From positions 1-10,172 of the forward strand of contig JALRDG010000002.1 in the NCBI GenBank assembly GCA_023257055.1: a stretch of 10,172 nucleotides of DNA, in the 5' to 3' direction. Within the stretch, counting starts at the first letter, position 1; every line of letters starts with the position of its first letter. The notes under the pieces were generated by a model that ran no database searches, had not been told where the DNA came from, and saw only the letters and a list, made by a program, of their open reading frames with translations. The DNA comes from Candidatus Saccharimonadia bacterium. GTDB lineage: Bacteria > Patescibacteriota > Saccharimonadia > Saccharimonadales > Saccharimonadaceae. This document shows, in pieces, positions 5,248-10,172 of this stretch. Both the position numbers and the translations under genes were made by a program.

Positions 5248-6177
5248 ATGAAACAATATCTTGATTTGCTGAAAGATGTTCGCGACAATGGCGAACACAA
5301 AACCGACCGAACAGGAACTGGCACAATTAGCGCGTTCGGCCGCCAAGCACGCTACAATCTATCCGAAGGTTTTCCGGCTGTAACCACGAAAAAATTATAC
5401 ATGCGAAGCGTCGTGCACGAACTGCTTTGGTTCCTTAAGGGCACCGGCAACATTGAATATCTGGCACAGAACGACGTACATATCTGGGACGAGTGGCCAT
5501 ATAAACATTTCTTGCAACAGGCAGGCGAAACCATGCCAGAGCCAAACAGCGAACAATGGCGTGAAGGCATGAGCCAATTTATTGGACGCGTCGCCACAGA
5601 CCACACCTTCGCCGAGGAGTGGGGTGATCTAGGACCAGTCTACGGCGTACAGTGGCGGCATTGGCCGGACGGAAAGGGCGGCGAGGTGGACCAGATTGCC
5701 CAGGCAATTCACACCATCAAAACAAATCCTGATTCGCGTCGCAACATCGTTAGCGCCTGGAATGTCGGCGAAATCGACGAAATCGTCAAAGCCGGCGGTT
5801 TGCCTCCTTGCCACACAATGTTTCAGTTTAATGTTAGTGGCAAAAATCAGGAAAAGCTCGACTTACAACTGTATCAGCGCAGCGCCGATCTATTCCTTGG
5901 AGTGCCATTCAATATTGCGTCATACGCGCTTTTACTCTCAATGATAGCGCAGGTGACTGACAAGCAGCCTGGTGAATTTATCCATACGATTGGCGACGCG
6001 CACATCTACAAGAATCACCTCGAACAAGTCGACGAACAACTATCGCGAAAACCGCTTGCACTTCCGAAACTCTGGCTTAATCCCGACATCAAGCATATCG
6101 ATGATTTTACCTTTGATGACATTCGACTCGAAAATTACGAATCACACGACGCCATAAAAGCACCGATTGCCGTATAG
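5248..6177 (+). CDS. thyA: Thymidylate synthase (ThyA), 309 aa
   Basis: Converts dUMP and 5,10-methylene-tetrahydrofolate to dTMP and dihydrofolate. All hallmark blocks are present: RTGTGT and FGRQARY (21-36), the E-L-L-W-F-L-K-G segment (58-65), G-D-L-G-P-V-Y-G-x-Q-W-R (126-137), the phosphate-binding S-R-R-N-I-V-S-A-W-N (163-172), the active-site P-P-C-H with nucleophile Cys188, Q-L-Y-Q-R-S-A-D-L-F-L-G-V-P-F-N (207-222), and the dUMP-binding G-D-A-H-I-Y (249-254). Length is longer than the 264 residues of E. coli because of an insert at about 85-120, common in many ThyA proteins. The purine run AGAAGAGGGGAAG precedes ATG 5248. It ends 4 bases from the stop of the convergent folA, with no terminator between. 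Confidence 0.98.
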   Translation: MKQYLDLLKDVRDNGEHKTDRTGTGTISAFGRQARYNLSEGFPAVTTKKLYMRSVVHELLWFLKGTGNIEYLAQNDVHIWDEWPYKHFLQQAGETMPEPNSEQWREGMSQFIGRVATDHTFAEEWGDLGPVYGVQWRHWPDGKGGEVDQIAQAIHTIKTNPDSRRNIVSAWNVGEIDEIVKAGGLPPCHTMFQFNVSGKNQEKLDLQLYQRSADLFLGVPFNIASYALLLSMIAQVTDKQPGEFIHTIGDAHIYKNHLEQVDEQLSRKPLALPKLWLNPDIKHIDDFTFDDIRLENYESHDAIKAPIAV

Positions 6178-6181
6178 GCAC

Positions 6182-6670
6182 TTATCGGGCACGCTGATAG
6201 GTAACAAAATCGTAATCGTATTTGTTCGCACCATCTGCACGATGCGACTCACGCGTTACCTCGTGCCATTCGCGCGAGTCGAGACGAGGAAAAAAAGTAT
6301 CAGCTTGCGGAAATACCGCCTTAATTTCGGTTGCGTAGATACGATCGACGTCTGGTAGTGCTTGTTCATAGATTGAACCGCCGCCGATGATAGAAATATC
6401 AGCATCACCAGCCTCCTTATAGGCTTCCTGTAGATTGCGAGCAAACGTCACGCCCTCCATCAATCGGAAATGATGGCTAATAACGATGTTTTTGCGGCCA
6501 CCCAGTATGCCATTAATCGATTCGAAGGTTTTTCGGCCCATAATGACCGCGCCGCCGTGCGTTAAGTCGCGAAAATGCCGCAAATCAGCAGGGATATCTC
6601 GCTTCCAGAGTAGGTCATTACTGGCACCAATACCATTGTTTTTATCATAGGCTACGACAATACTTTTCAT
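6182..6670 (-). CDS. folA: Dihydrofolate reductase, 162 aa
   Basis: Reduces dihydrofolate to tetrahydrofolate with NADPH and so regenerates the folate oxidised by ThyA. Visible family features are N-G-I-G-x-x-N-D-L-L-W (12-22, the flexible loop region), I-P-A-D-L-R-H-F-R with catalytic Asp29, the V-I-M-G-R-K-T-F-E-S-I NADPH-binding segment (42-52), G-R-K-N-I-V-I-S (58-65) and I-I-G-G-G-S-I-Y (94-101). The length is normal. It is convergent with thyA and divergent from the HIT gene, with 42 bases between the two starts. No convincing Shine-Dalgarno precedes the ATG. Confidence 0.97.
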   Translation of the reverse strand: MKSIVVAYDKNNGIGASNDLLWKRDIPADLRHFRDLTHGGAVIMGRKTFESINGILGGRKNIVISHHFRLMEGVTFARNLQEAYKEAGDADISIIGGGSIYEQALPDVDRIYATEIKAVFPQADTFFPRLDSREWHEVTRESHRADGANKYDYDFVTYQRAR

Positions 6671-6679
6671 ACTTCGATA

Positions 6680-6700
6680 GTATCACACATCTGTTATACT
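6680..6700. promoter_or_regulatory. Overlapping divergent promoters, folA (-) and HIT gene (+)
   Basis: On the plus strand TATACT (6695-6700) is a -10 whose transcript would start near 6707, only about 6 bases before ATG 6713. On the minus strand TATAAC overlaps the same bases (plus 6692-6697) and a second -10-like TGTGATACT lies closer to the folA start (plus 6679-6687). No good -35 is seen for either. The short spacing and missing Shine-Dalgarno imply near-leaderless mRNAs. Confidence 0.45.
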
Positions 6701-6712
6701 AGTGGTTAGCTT

Positions 6713-7195
6713 ATGAAATTCGCAGATATCATTTCTTCCACAAACGTTTCGTCGCGGTCTATTCGCAACCAAATTACCTATTTGCGCTATCTCGATTCAC
6801 ACCGAGATGACCCGTGTGAAATGTGCAGGCTTGGCGGCACCCACATAGATAAAAAAGATCCGAATCAAGTAGTGCACCGCGGCAAGGCGTTTTTTATTAC
6901 TAAAAATTTATTCCCATATGCCGTCTGGGATGGATCGCCAGTCGTTGATCACTTGCTTATTGTTCCAACGCGACACACTGATGCAATTGGATCATTCTCA
7001 CCTGAAGAGCTGCAGGAATGGGCCGAGCTTATTAAAAAATACGAAGACATGAACTACTCCGTCTATGCACGATCCGCAAACAATAGCGCAAAGTCTGTCG
7101 TTCATCAACATTCTCACCTCATTGCCGTCGGTCCACGCCCAAAACACTTCCGCCACCCCAAGCATGCTTTGAAGGTATTTTTCGCGAAGCAATAA
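6713..7195 (+). CDS. HIT-family nucleotide hydrolase/transferase, 160 aa
   Basis: The C-terminal half carries the histidine-triad motif: V-V-H-Q-H-S-H-L-I (129-137), with His131, His133 and His135; the middle one is normally the nucleophile that is transiently nucleotidylated. A further block, L-L-I-V-P-T-R-H-T-D (81-90), fits the strand and helix before the triad, and F-x-x-x-x-N-L-F-P-Y-A (61-70) is the usual upstream segment. A CEMC pair (35-38) may bind metal, as in some HIT proteins. The substrate cannot be told; members hydrolyse AMP-lysine, dinucleoside polyphosphates or adenylylated products. There is no Shine-Dalgarno (TTAGCTT before ATG), and a -10 lies 12 bases upstream. It precedes dcd with a 55-base gap holding another promoter-like site. 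Confidence 0.9.
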   Translation: MKFADIISSTNVSSRSIRNQITYLRYLDSHRDDPCEMCRLGGTHIDKKDPNQVVHRGKAFFITKNLFPYAVWDGSPVVDHLLIVPTRHTDAIGSFSPEELQEWAELIKKYEDMNYSVYARSANNSAKSVVHQHSHLIAVGPRPKHFRHPKHALKVFFAKQ

Positions 7196-7200
7196 GCCTA

Positions 7201-7223
7201 CATACGAGAGCGTATGCTACAAT
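7201..7223 (+). promoter_or_regulatory. Extended -10 overlapped by a perfect hairpin, upstream of dcd
   Basis: TGCTACAAT (7215-7223) is an extended -10. Overlapping its first two bases is CATACG-AGAG-CGTATG (7201-7216), a perfect 6-base-pair inverted repeat with a 4-base centre. There is no T run, so it is not a terminator; an operator covering the spacer is possible. No -35 is evident, as is common for extended -10 promoters. Confidence 0.42.
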
Positions 7224-7250
7224 ATCCATAGAAAACGAGCAGGGGGAGTC

Positions 7251-7970
7251 ATGTCTGTATATAGTAATACCCAAATTAAGAGCGCAGTAGAGGACGGCAG
7301 TATTGTCTGTGTACCTTTTACCGAAGACAACGTATCGGAAGCAAGTCTTGATTTTACATTAGGACACTACTTCTACAAACAAGAATTCGAAGAAGACGCA
7401 CGGGTATACAACCCGTTTGATGAGTCAGACGTTGCTCGCTACTTCAAAGGTCCACTCGAAGCGATGCCGCATAAAGAATGGTGCGAAAAGCACGGCTACC
7501 AGCTTTTCAATAACATCCCAGAAGATCACCCAATTATCGTACTTCGCCCAGGCGAGCGAATCTTGGCGCATACGCACGAGTTTGTAGGCATCCGTACGCA
7601 CGGCGGCGCCTGCGAAGTAAAATCACGTTCAAGCTGGGGAAGAAACGGTGTCGCCGTTTGTTTTGATGCCGGCTGGGTCGACCCCGGATACATTAATCGC
7701 ATTACTCTTGAAATCTATAATCTCAATAAACATGAAGCAGTCGTACTGCCAGTGGGCGAGCGCATCGGCCAGCTTATCTTTCACACCACCGGCCCAGTCG
7801 AAGGTGGCTACGCAGAAGGTCGCGGTGGTATCAGCGGTAAATACCAGCACACCGACGATCTCGATGAGCTTATTGCTAGCTGGAGGCCAGATATGATGCT
7901 CCCTCGCGCCTACAAAGACAAACGGCGTACGCCACTGTCTGTTCCTGGCCTCGGCGAAGGGATATTGTGA
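7251..7970 (+). CDS. dcd: dCTP deaminase, 239 aa (enlarged)
   Basis: Deaminates dCTP to dUTP, feeding the dUMP pool used by ThyA. The trimeric dUTPase-like fold is recognised from R-S-S-W-G-R-x-G-V (126-134, the Ser/Arg nucleotide-binding loop), A-G-W-V-D-P-G-Y-x-x-x-I-T-L-E-I-Y-N (140-157, with the presumed catalytic Glu154), the I-G-Q-L-I-F segment (172-177) and the C-terminal G-K-Y-Q (196-199), which closes over the substrate. N-terminal I-K-S-A-V-E-D-G-S-I and S-L-D-F-T-L-G also fit. The usual length is about 190; here an insert at about 44-92 and a 40-residue tail account for the excess. The G-rich site AGGGGGAG (7241-7248) precedes ATG 7251. The last four bases overlap tmk. Confidence 0.93.
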   Translation: MSVYSNTQIKSAVEDGSIVCVPFTEDNVSEASLDFTLGHYFYKQEFEEDARVYNPFDESDVARYFKGPLEAMPHKEWCEKHGYQLFNNIPEDHPIIVLRPGERILAHTHEFVGIRTHGGACEVKSRSSWGRNGVAVCFDAGWVDPGYINRITLEIYNLNKHEAVVLPVGERIGQLIFHTTGPVEGGYAEGRGGISGKYQHTDDLDELIASWRPDMMLPRAYKDKRRTPLSVPGLGEGIL

Positions 7971-8593
7971 GTCACGGCAAATACATTGTCATTGAAGGAC
8001 ACGACGGCACGGGAAAGTCAACGCAGGTCGAACTACTGCGCAAGTACCTATTAGGCCAAGGTGTAGACTCCATAGCGTTTCACGAACCCGACGGCACACC
8101 TATCGCAACCGAGTTGCGCGCAATCATTGTAAACGGTGCGCTCAAGCGCTCTGCCGAAACGAATGTACTTCTCTTTACTGCAGCACGTCATGAAATTTGG
8201 CACAACCGTGCACTACCCGCACTTAATAAAGGAACGTGGGTGATTGCATCGCGCAATTACTATTCGACACTCGCATACCAAGGCTATGGCGAAGGAGTCT
8301 CTCTCGATCTTATTAACTCCGTAACACATACGTTTACCGATGAGCGATACATGAAGCCAGATCTCGCAGTAATCTTATCACTTGATGACTCGAAAGAACG
8401 AGAAAAACGTATTGGCAAGCGAGGGGAGCTTGCAGCGCCGGACACGTTTGAATCACGTGACGAACTATTCCAACATGACGTTCAGGCCGGATATTTGGCA
8501 ATCGCAAAAACAAATAACCTTCCAATCATTTCGGCACAGAGTAGTCCTGAAATAATTTCTGAAGAAATTATTTCTCTGCTACCGAAAGCTTAG
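7967..8593 (+). CDS. tmk: Thymidylate kinase (dTMP kinase), 208 aa
   Basis: Phosphorylates dTMP to dTDP with ATP, the step after ThyA. The start is GTG 7967, overlapping the dcd stop as GTGA, so the two are translationally coupled. The Walker A loop G-H-D-G-T-G-K-S-T is at 11-19. H-E-P-D-G-T-P (39-45) replaces the usual R-E-P-G-G-T. L-L-F-T-A-A-R-H-E (68-76) is a good match. At the usual D-R-x motif this protein has S-R-N (95-97) followed by Y-Y-S-T-L-A-Y-Q-G (98-106). The lid region has many Arg/Lys (R-E-K-R-I-G-K-R-G-E). Length is normal. The Asp-to-Ser change and the altered R-E-P motif are the oddities; a related deoxynucleotide kinase is an alternative, but context favours dTMP kinase. 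Confidence 0.92.
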   Translation: MSHGKYIVIEGHDGTGKSTQVELLRKYLLGQGVDSIAFHEPDGTPIATELRAIIVNGALKRSAETNVLLFTAARHEIWHNRALPALNKGTWVIASRNYYSTLAYQGYGEGVSLDLINSVTHTFTDERYMKPDLAVILSLDDSKEREKRIGKRGELAAPDTFESRDELFQHDVQAGYLAIAKTNNLPIISAQSSPEIISEEIISLLPKA

Positions 8594-8605
8594 CTCCTAG
8601 CTTTT
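8585..8605. terminator. Compact hairpin spanning the convergent stops of tmk and the 311-aa gene
   Basis: AAAGCT-T-AG (8585-8593) can pair with CTAGCTTT (8597-8604): 8 pairs with one bulged T and a 3-base CTC loop. It includes both stop codons (TAG 8591-8593 on plus; TAG on minus at 8597-8599). Short T runs follow on both strands. It may be a weak bidirectional terminator. Confidence 0.35.
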
Positions 8606-9532
8606 AATGCGATAATACTTCGTGACGTCGATTGGCTGTATATTAAATTCATCGCCAGTGTCCGTACGGTGAATGATATTCGGCCAAATTCCGTCGAGAT
8701 ATAAGTTGGGCGGCAGCGCGATGAAGCTATTACGGCTAACTACTTCAATTGCAACTCCATGCACCGTAAGTTCGGCCTGAACCCACTTCAGAACGATAAT
8801 CGAATCGTTGTACGTCGGTTGGTACTCACTACTAATTTCGTCACGCAGTTCGGGTCGTATGTCTCGCAGGCTAATTTTCTCCGCATCCTGAATCGTGTAT
8901 AGCTTATCGAGTGAGAATTCACGCACATTCTTATTAGCAGCATATAAGCCATGGATGACAAACTGCTCCTCGGCCGCCGCCAACGCCTCTGCATCCAAAA
9001 AACGTGTCGCTTTCTTGCATTCGATTGCCTTGACCTGCGGCACGCGTGCCAGTAGCAATGCCGGCTCATGTATCTGTGCGACGCCCGCCCTTGTACGAAA
9101 AATAGTCTCGGCATCATGCGGTGTTATATCATATGGCAAGTGCTGCATGAGCCTGCCAAATGCCTCACTGTTGCGCTCGGAACGGTGTGCATGCTGAAAA
9201 TCAACCTCGCTCAGCGCGACCGCCTCGAATACTGTCGGTAGGCCAACCTGCTTAGCTTTTTCAATAATGTTAGAATGCATATACATACTTGCACCCTCGT
9301 AATAAGGGAAGTCTTGTGCGCGCAGCGAATATGGATCAAGCGGCGTCGGCGAAATATCATTATAGACGAACGGCTGACAGGGGAGGGCTATTTCCTTATG
9401 TAGTGCATATTCTCTAAGTGGCAACTTACTTGCCTGAAACTCCGTAGCATCAAAAAACGTCGGCAAGACGGGGCGCTCAATGGCTCGTATTCTCTCTGTA
9501 TCGCTATGCGATTCGTGATTATGTTGCGGCAT
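8597..9532 (-). CDS. Hypothetical protein, 311 aa
   Basis: I do not recognise a family. The N-terminus is hydrophilic and His-rich (H-N-H-E-S-H-S), with no signal peptide. About 20-80 is Pro-rich with P-L-D-P-Y-S-L. About 85-200 alternates helices and strands, including V-P-Q-V-K-A-I-E-C-K-K-A-T (164-176), which resembles the E-x-K motif ending of some nuclease-like folds (E171, K173), and an Ala/Glu-rich helix 178-190. About 240-300 looks beta-rich (S-I-I-V-L-K-W-V-Q-A-E-L, V-A-I-E-V-V, F-I-A-L-P-P-N-L-Y-L-D-G-I-W-P). The E-x-K is suggestive only, since no upstream acidic partner is obvious. The gene has its own -10 and a very short leader without a Shine-Dalgarno. Confidence 0.8.
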   Translation of the reverse strand: MPQHNHESHSDTERIRAIERPVLPTFFDATEFQASKLPLREYALHKEIALPCQPFVYNDISPTPLDPYSLRAQDFPYYEGASMYMHSNIIEKAKQVGLPTVFEAVALSEVDFQHAHRSERNSEAFGRLMQHLPYDITPHDAETIFRTRAGVAQIHEPALLLARVPQVKAIECKKATRFLDAEALAAAEEQFVIHGLYAANKNVREFSLDKLYTIQDAEKISLRDIRPELRDEISSEYQPTYNDSIIVLKWVQAELTVHGVAIEVVSRNSFIALPPNLYLDGIWPNIIHRTDTGDEFNIQPIDVTKYYRIKS

Positions 9533-9546
9533 ACGTAATAATAAAT

Positions 9547-9555
9547 ATTATACCA
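9547..9555 (-). promoter_or_regulatory. Extended -10 promoter of the 311-aa gene
   Basis: On the minus strand TGGTATAAT gives a perfect TATAAT (plus 9547-9552) with an upstream TG. Transcription would begin about 7-8 bases before ATG 9532. No -35 of note (TTACTT at 17 bases). The leader would lack a ribosome binding site. Confidence 0.6.
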
Positions 9556-9569
9556 TAAAATATGCCATA

Positions 9570-9610
9570 AAGTAAAATCGGGTGGAGCTGACATTGTGCC
9601 AGCTCCACCC
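9570..9610 (-). terminator. Intrinsic terminator of the 55-aa minus-strand gene
   Basis: GGGTGGAGCTG (9580-9590) and CAGCTCCACCC (9600-9610) form a perfect 11-base-pair GC-rich stem with a 9-base loop. On the minus strand it is followed by GATTTTACTT. It starts 20 bases past the stop of the 55-aa gene. On the plus strand no T run follows. Confidence 0.8.
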
Positions 9611-9630
9611 TAAATGAAAATCGCAACCAG

Positions 9631-9798
9631 CTACCGATTACGTCGCGGCAACGACAGGCAAGCAAACTCGCCGTTATCCTGGTATGCCCAGTAATTCTCG
9701 TTGTCACAGTAGACGATTACGCGGCCGTTCAGCGTGTGTGCTTCCAGCGGACCGAAATCTTGGTCTAGCCGACGCTCGTTGCTTTCCGTTTCCTTCAT
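9631..9798 (-). CDS. Small hypothetical protein, 55 aa
   Basis: The frame begins at ATG (plus 9796-9798) 5 bases after a good AAGGAAG site on the minus strand and ends at TAG (plus 9631-9633), just before a strong terminator. It reads MKETESNERRLDQDFGPLEA and continues with a beta-like middle (R-V-I-V-Y-C-D-N-E-N-Y-W-A-Y-Q-D-N-G-E-F-A-C-L-S-L) and a basic end (P-R-R-N-R). Two Cys, no membrane segment, and a charged N-terminus. Size and layout (own promoter, site and terminator) support a real small gene. Function unknown; the middle could be a single two- or three-strand sheet. Confidence 0.68.
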   Translation of the reverse strand: MKETESNERRLDQDFGPLEAHTLNGRVIVYCDNENYWAYQDNGEFACLSLPRRNR

Positions 9799-9886
9799 GA
9801 CACTTCCTTGTGTTCGTAGGTAAAGAAAATGTGCTGATGCGACATTCCCACCCCTCTAGGCAACAATACTGCCGAAGGATTTTTTT

Positions 9887-9915
9887 ATAGTACCATAGGA
9901 CACTGCCACGTGAAA
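9887..9915 (-). promoter_or_regulatory. Candidate promoter of the 55-aa gene
   Basis: On the minus strand TGGTACTAT contains the -10 TACTAT (plus 9887-9892) with an extended TG; TTTCAC (plus 9910-9915) is a weak -35 at 17 bases. The leader would be about 80 bases. It diverges from the rplJ promoter 20 bases away. Confidence 0.4.
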
Positions 9916-9934
9916 GATACTAAGAGGGGGTGTG

Positions 9935-9964
9935 TTGACTTTTCTACCTTACTTCTGCTATAGT
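9935..9964 (+). promoter_or_regulatory. Promoter of rplJ
   Basis: TTGACT (9935-9940), an 18-base spacer ending in TGC, and TATAGT (9959-9964) form the best promoter in the window: five of six at each hexamer plus an extended -10. Predicted start near 9971 places the whole L10 leader in the transcript. Confidence 0.8.
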
Positions 9965-9974
9965 TCCGTATGGA

Positions 9975-10066
9975 CATTACCAAAGACAGTAGCCGCGAAG
10001 GAAATCCGACGCTTAATCCGCTACCGAGGGAACAACAAACATTTTCCTGTAACGTCTTTGGTAGTG
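9975..10066 (+). ncRNA. L10 (rplJ) leader, autoregulatory RNA element
   Basis: This matches the ribosomal protein L10 leader class. The conserved core is present: AAAGACAGTAGC (9982-9993), CTTAAT (10012-10017) and GCTACCGAGG (10020-10029). GTAGC/GCTAC form the stem, and AAAGACA with CCGAGG give the kink-turn-like flank that L10 (with L12) binds. The 5' flank CATTACCAAAGAC (9975-9987) is also complementary over 13 positions, one of them a T-G pair, to GTCTTTGGTAGTG (10054-10066). That long helix is an antiterminator, because it takes the 5' arm of the terminator at 10051-10087. Binding of L10 would tie up the 5' strand, stop the antiterminator forming and cause termination, as established for Bacillus subtilis rplJL. 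Confidence 0.87.
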
Positions 10067-10087
10067 CGAGAATCAAAGACGTTTTTT
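10051..10087 (+). terminator. Attenuator terminator before rplJ
   Basis: AACGTCTTTG (10051-10060) pairs with CAAAGACGTT (10074-10083); adding G-T and T-A gives up to 12 pairs. The run TTTTTT spans 10082-10087. It lies inside the rplJ leader, 77 bases before the start codon, and cannot coexist with the antiterminator helix of the L10 leader. Confidence 0.88.
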
Positions 10088-10163
10088 ATTTGTCTTTATT
10101 CTCTCATTACCGCACGCTTAACAATTCGGCGACACGAAAAACCCAATCAAAGAAAGGATTTTT

Positions 10164-10172
10164 ATGGCAATT
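10164..10172 (+). CDS. rplJ: 50S ribosomal protein L10, first three codons (partial)
   Basis: ATG 10164 opens M-A-I at the window end, 5 bases after AGAAAGGA (10151-10158), the same site type as rplA. Three codons cannot identify a protein; the call rests on the L10 leader directly upstream and on rplK and rplA in the same orientation. The gene continues outside the window. Confidence 0.85.

Noticed and set aside
9849..9886. Terminator-like pairing (GGCA/TGCC, CCT/AGG) followed by seven T on the plus strand
   Set aside because: No plus-strand gene lies upstream, the stem is broken by internal loops, and the T run is better read as part of the minus-strand promoter region.
1..10172. UGA recoding (Gracilibacteria/Absconditabacteria code)
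   Set aside because: TGA ends several genes at sensible places, including the exact ATGA and GTGA overlaps, and does not interrupt the conserved genes.
1..10172. CRISPR array, insertion sequence, integrase or tRNA gene
   Set aside because: No regularly spaced repeats, transposase or integrase motifs, or tRNA-like cloverleaf with a TTCGA loop were seen in the gaps.

Overview
The window looks like chromosome from a small-genome bacterium of the Patescibacteria/CPR, most likely a Saccharibacterium (TM7). This rests on gene content and style, not on a database search. It has ribosomal protein genes broken up by unknown small genes, an L1 protein with an unusual N-terminal extension, AGAAAGGA-type ribosome binding sites and very tight gene packing. 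TGA is an ordinary stop here (it ends the genes finishing at 779, 1159, 1641 and 7970 and the minus-strand gene ending at 1768), so the UGA-glycine code of Gracilibacteria/Absconditabacteria does not apply.

Layout. 1-213 is the C-terminal end of rplK (L11), closed by a terminator. 270-2860 holds five short genes of unknown function, four on the plus strand and one on the minus strand, most with their own promoter-like site and a strong intrinsic terminator. Inside it, a roughly 240-base promoter-to-terminator interval without a gene (2312-2555) may be a small RNA or a long regulatory leader. 2994-4013 is rplA (L1), sharing a bidirectional terminator with a convergent unknown gene of 340 codons (4077-5099, minus). 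5248-8593 is a thymidylate-supply cluster: thyA (+), folA (-, convergent), a HIT-family hydrolase (+), dcd (+) and tmk (+, overlapping dcd by 4 bases). 8597-9532 (minus) is another unknown gene, and 9631-9798 (minus) a 55-residue one. The window ends with a promoter, an L10 leader with its transcription attenuator, and the first three codons of rplJ (L10).

How the genes work together. Dcd deaminates dCTP to dUTP, ThyA methylates dUMP to dTMP using methylene-tetrahydrofolate, DHFR (FolA) regenerates tetrahydrofolate, and Tmk phosphorylates dTMP to dTDP. No separate dUTPase is visible, so either Dcd also makes dUMP directly or the enzyme lies elsewhere. The ribosomal genes rplK, rplA and rplJ keep their usual relative order but are separated by 2.8 kb and 6.1 kb of other genes, each block with its own control. 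The best-supported regulatory element is the L10 leader, in which a 13-base-pair antiterminator and an intrinsic terminator compete for the same strand.
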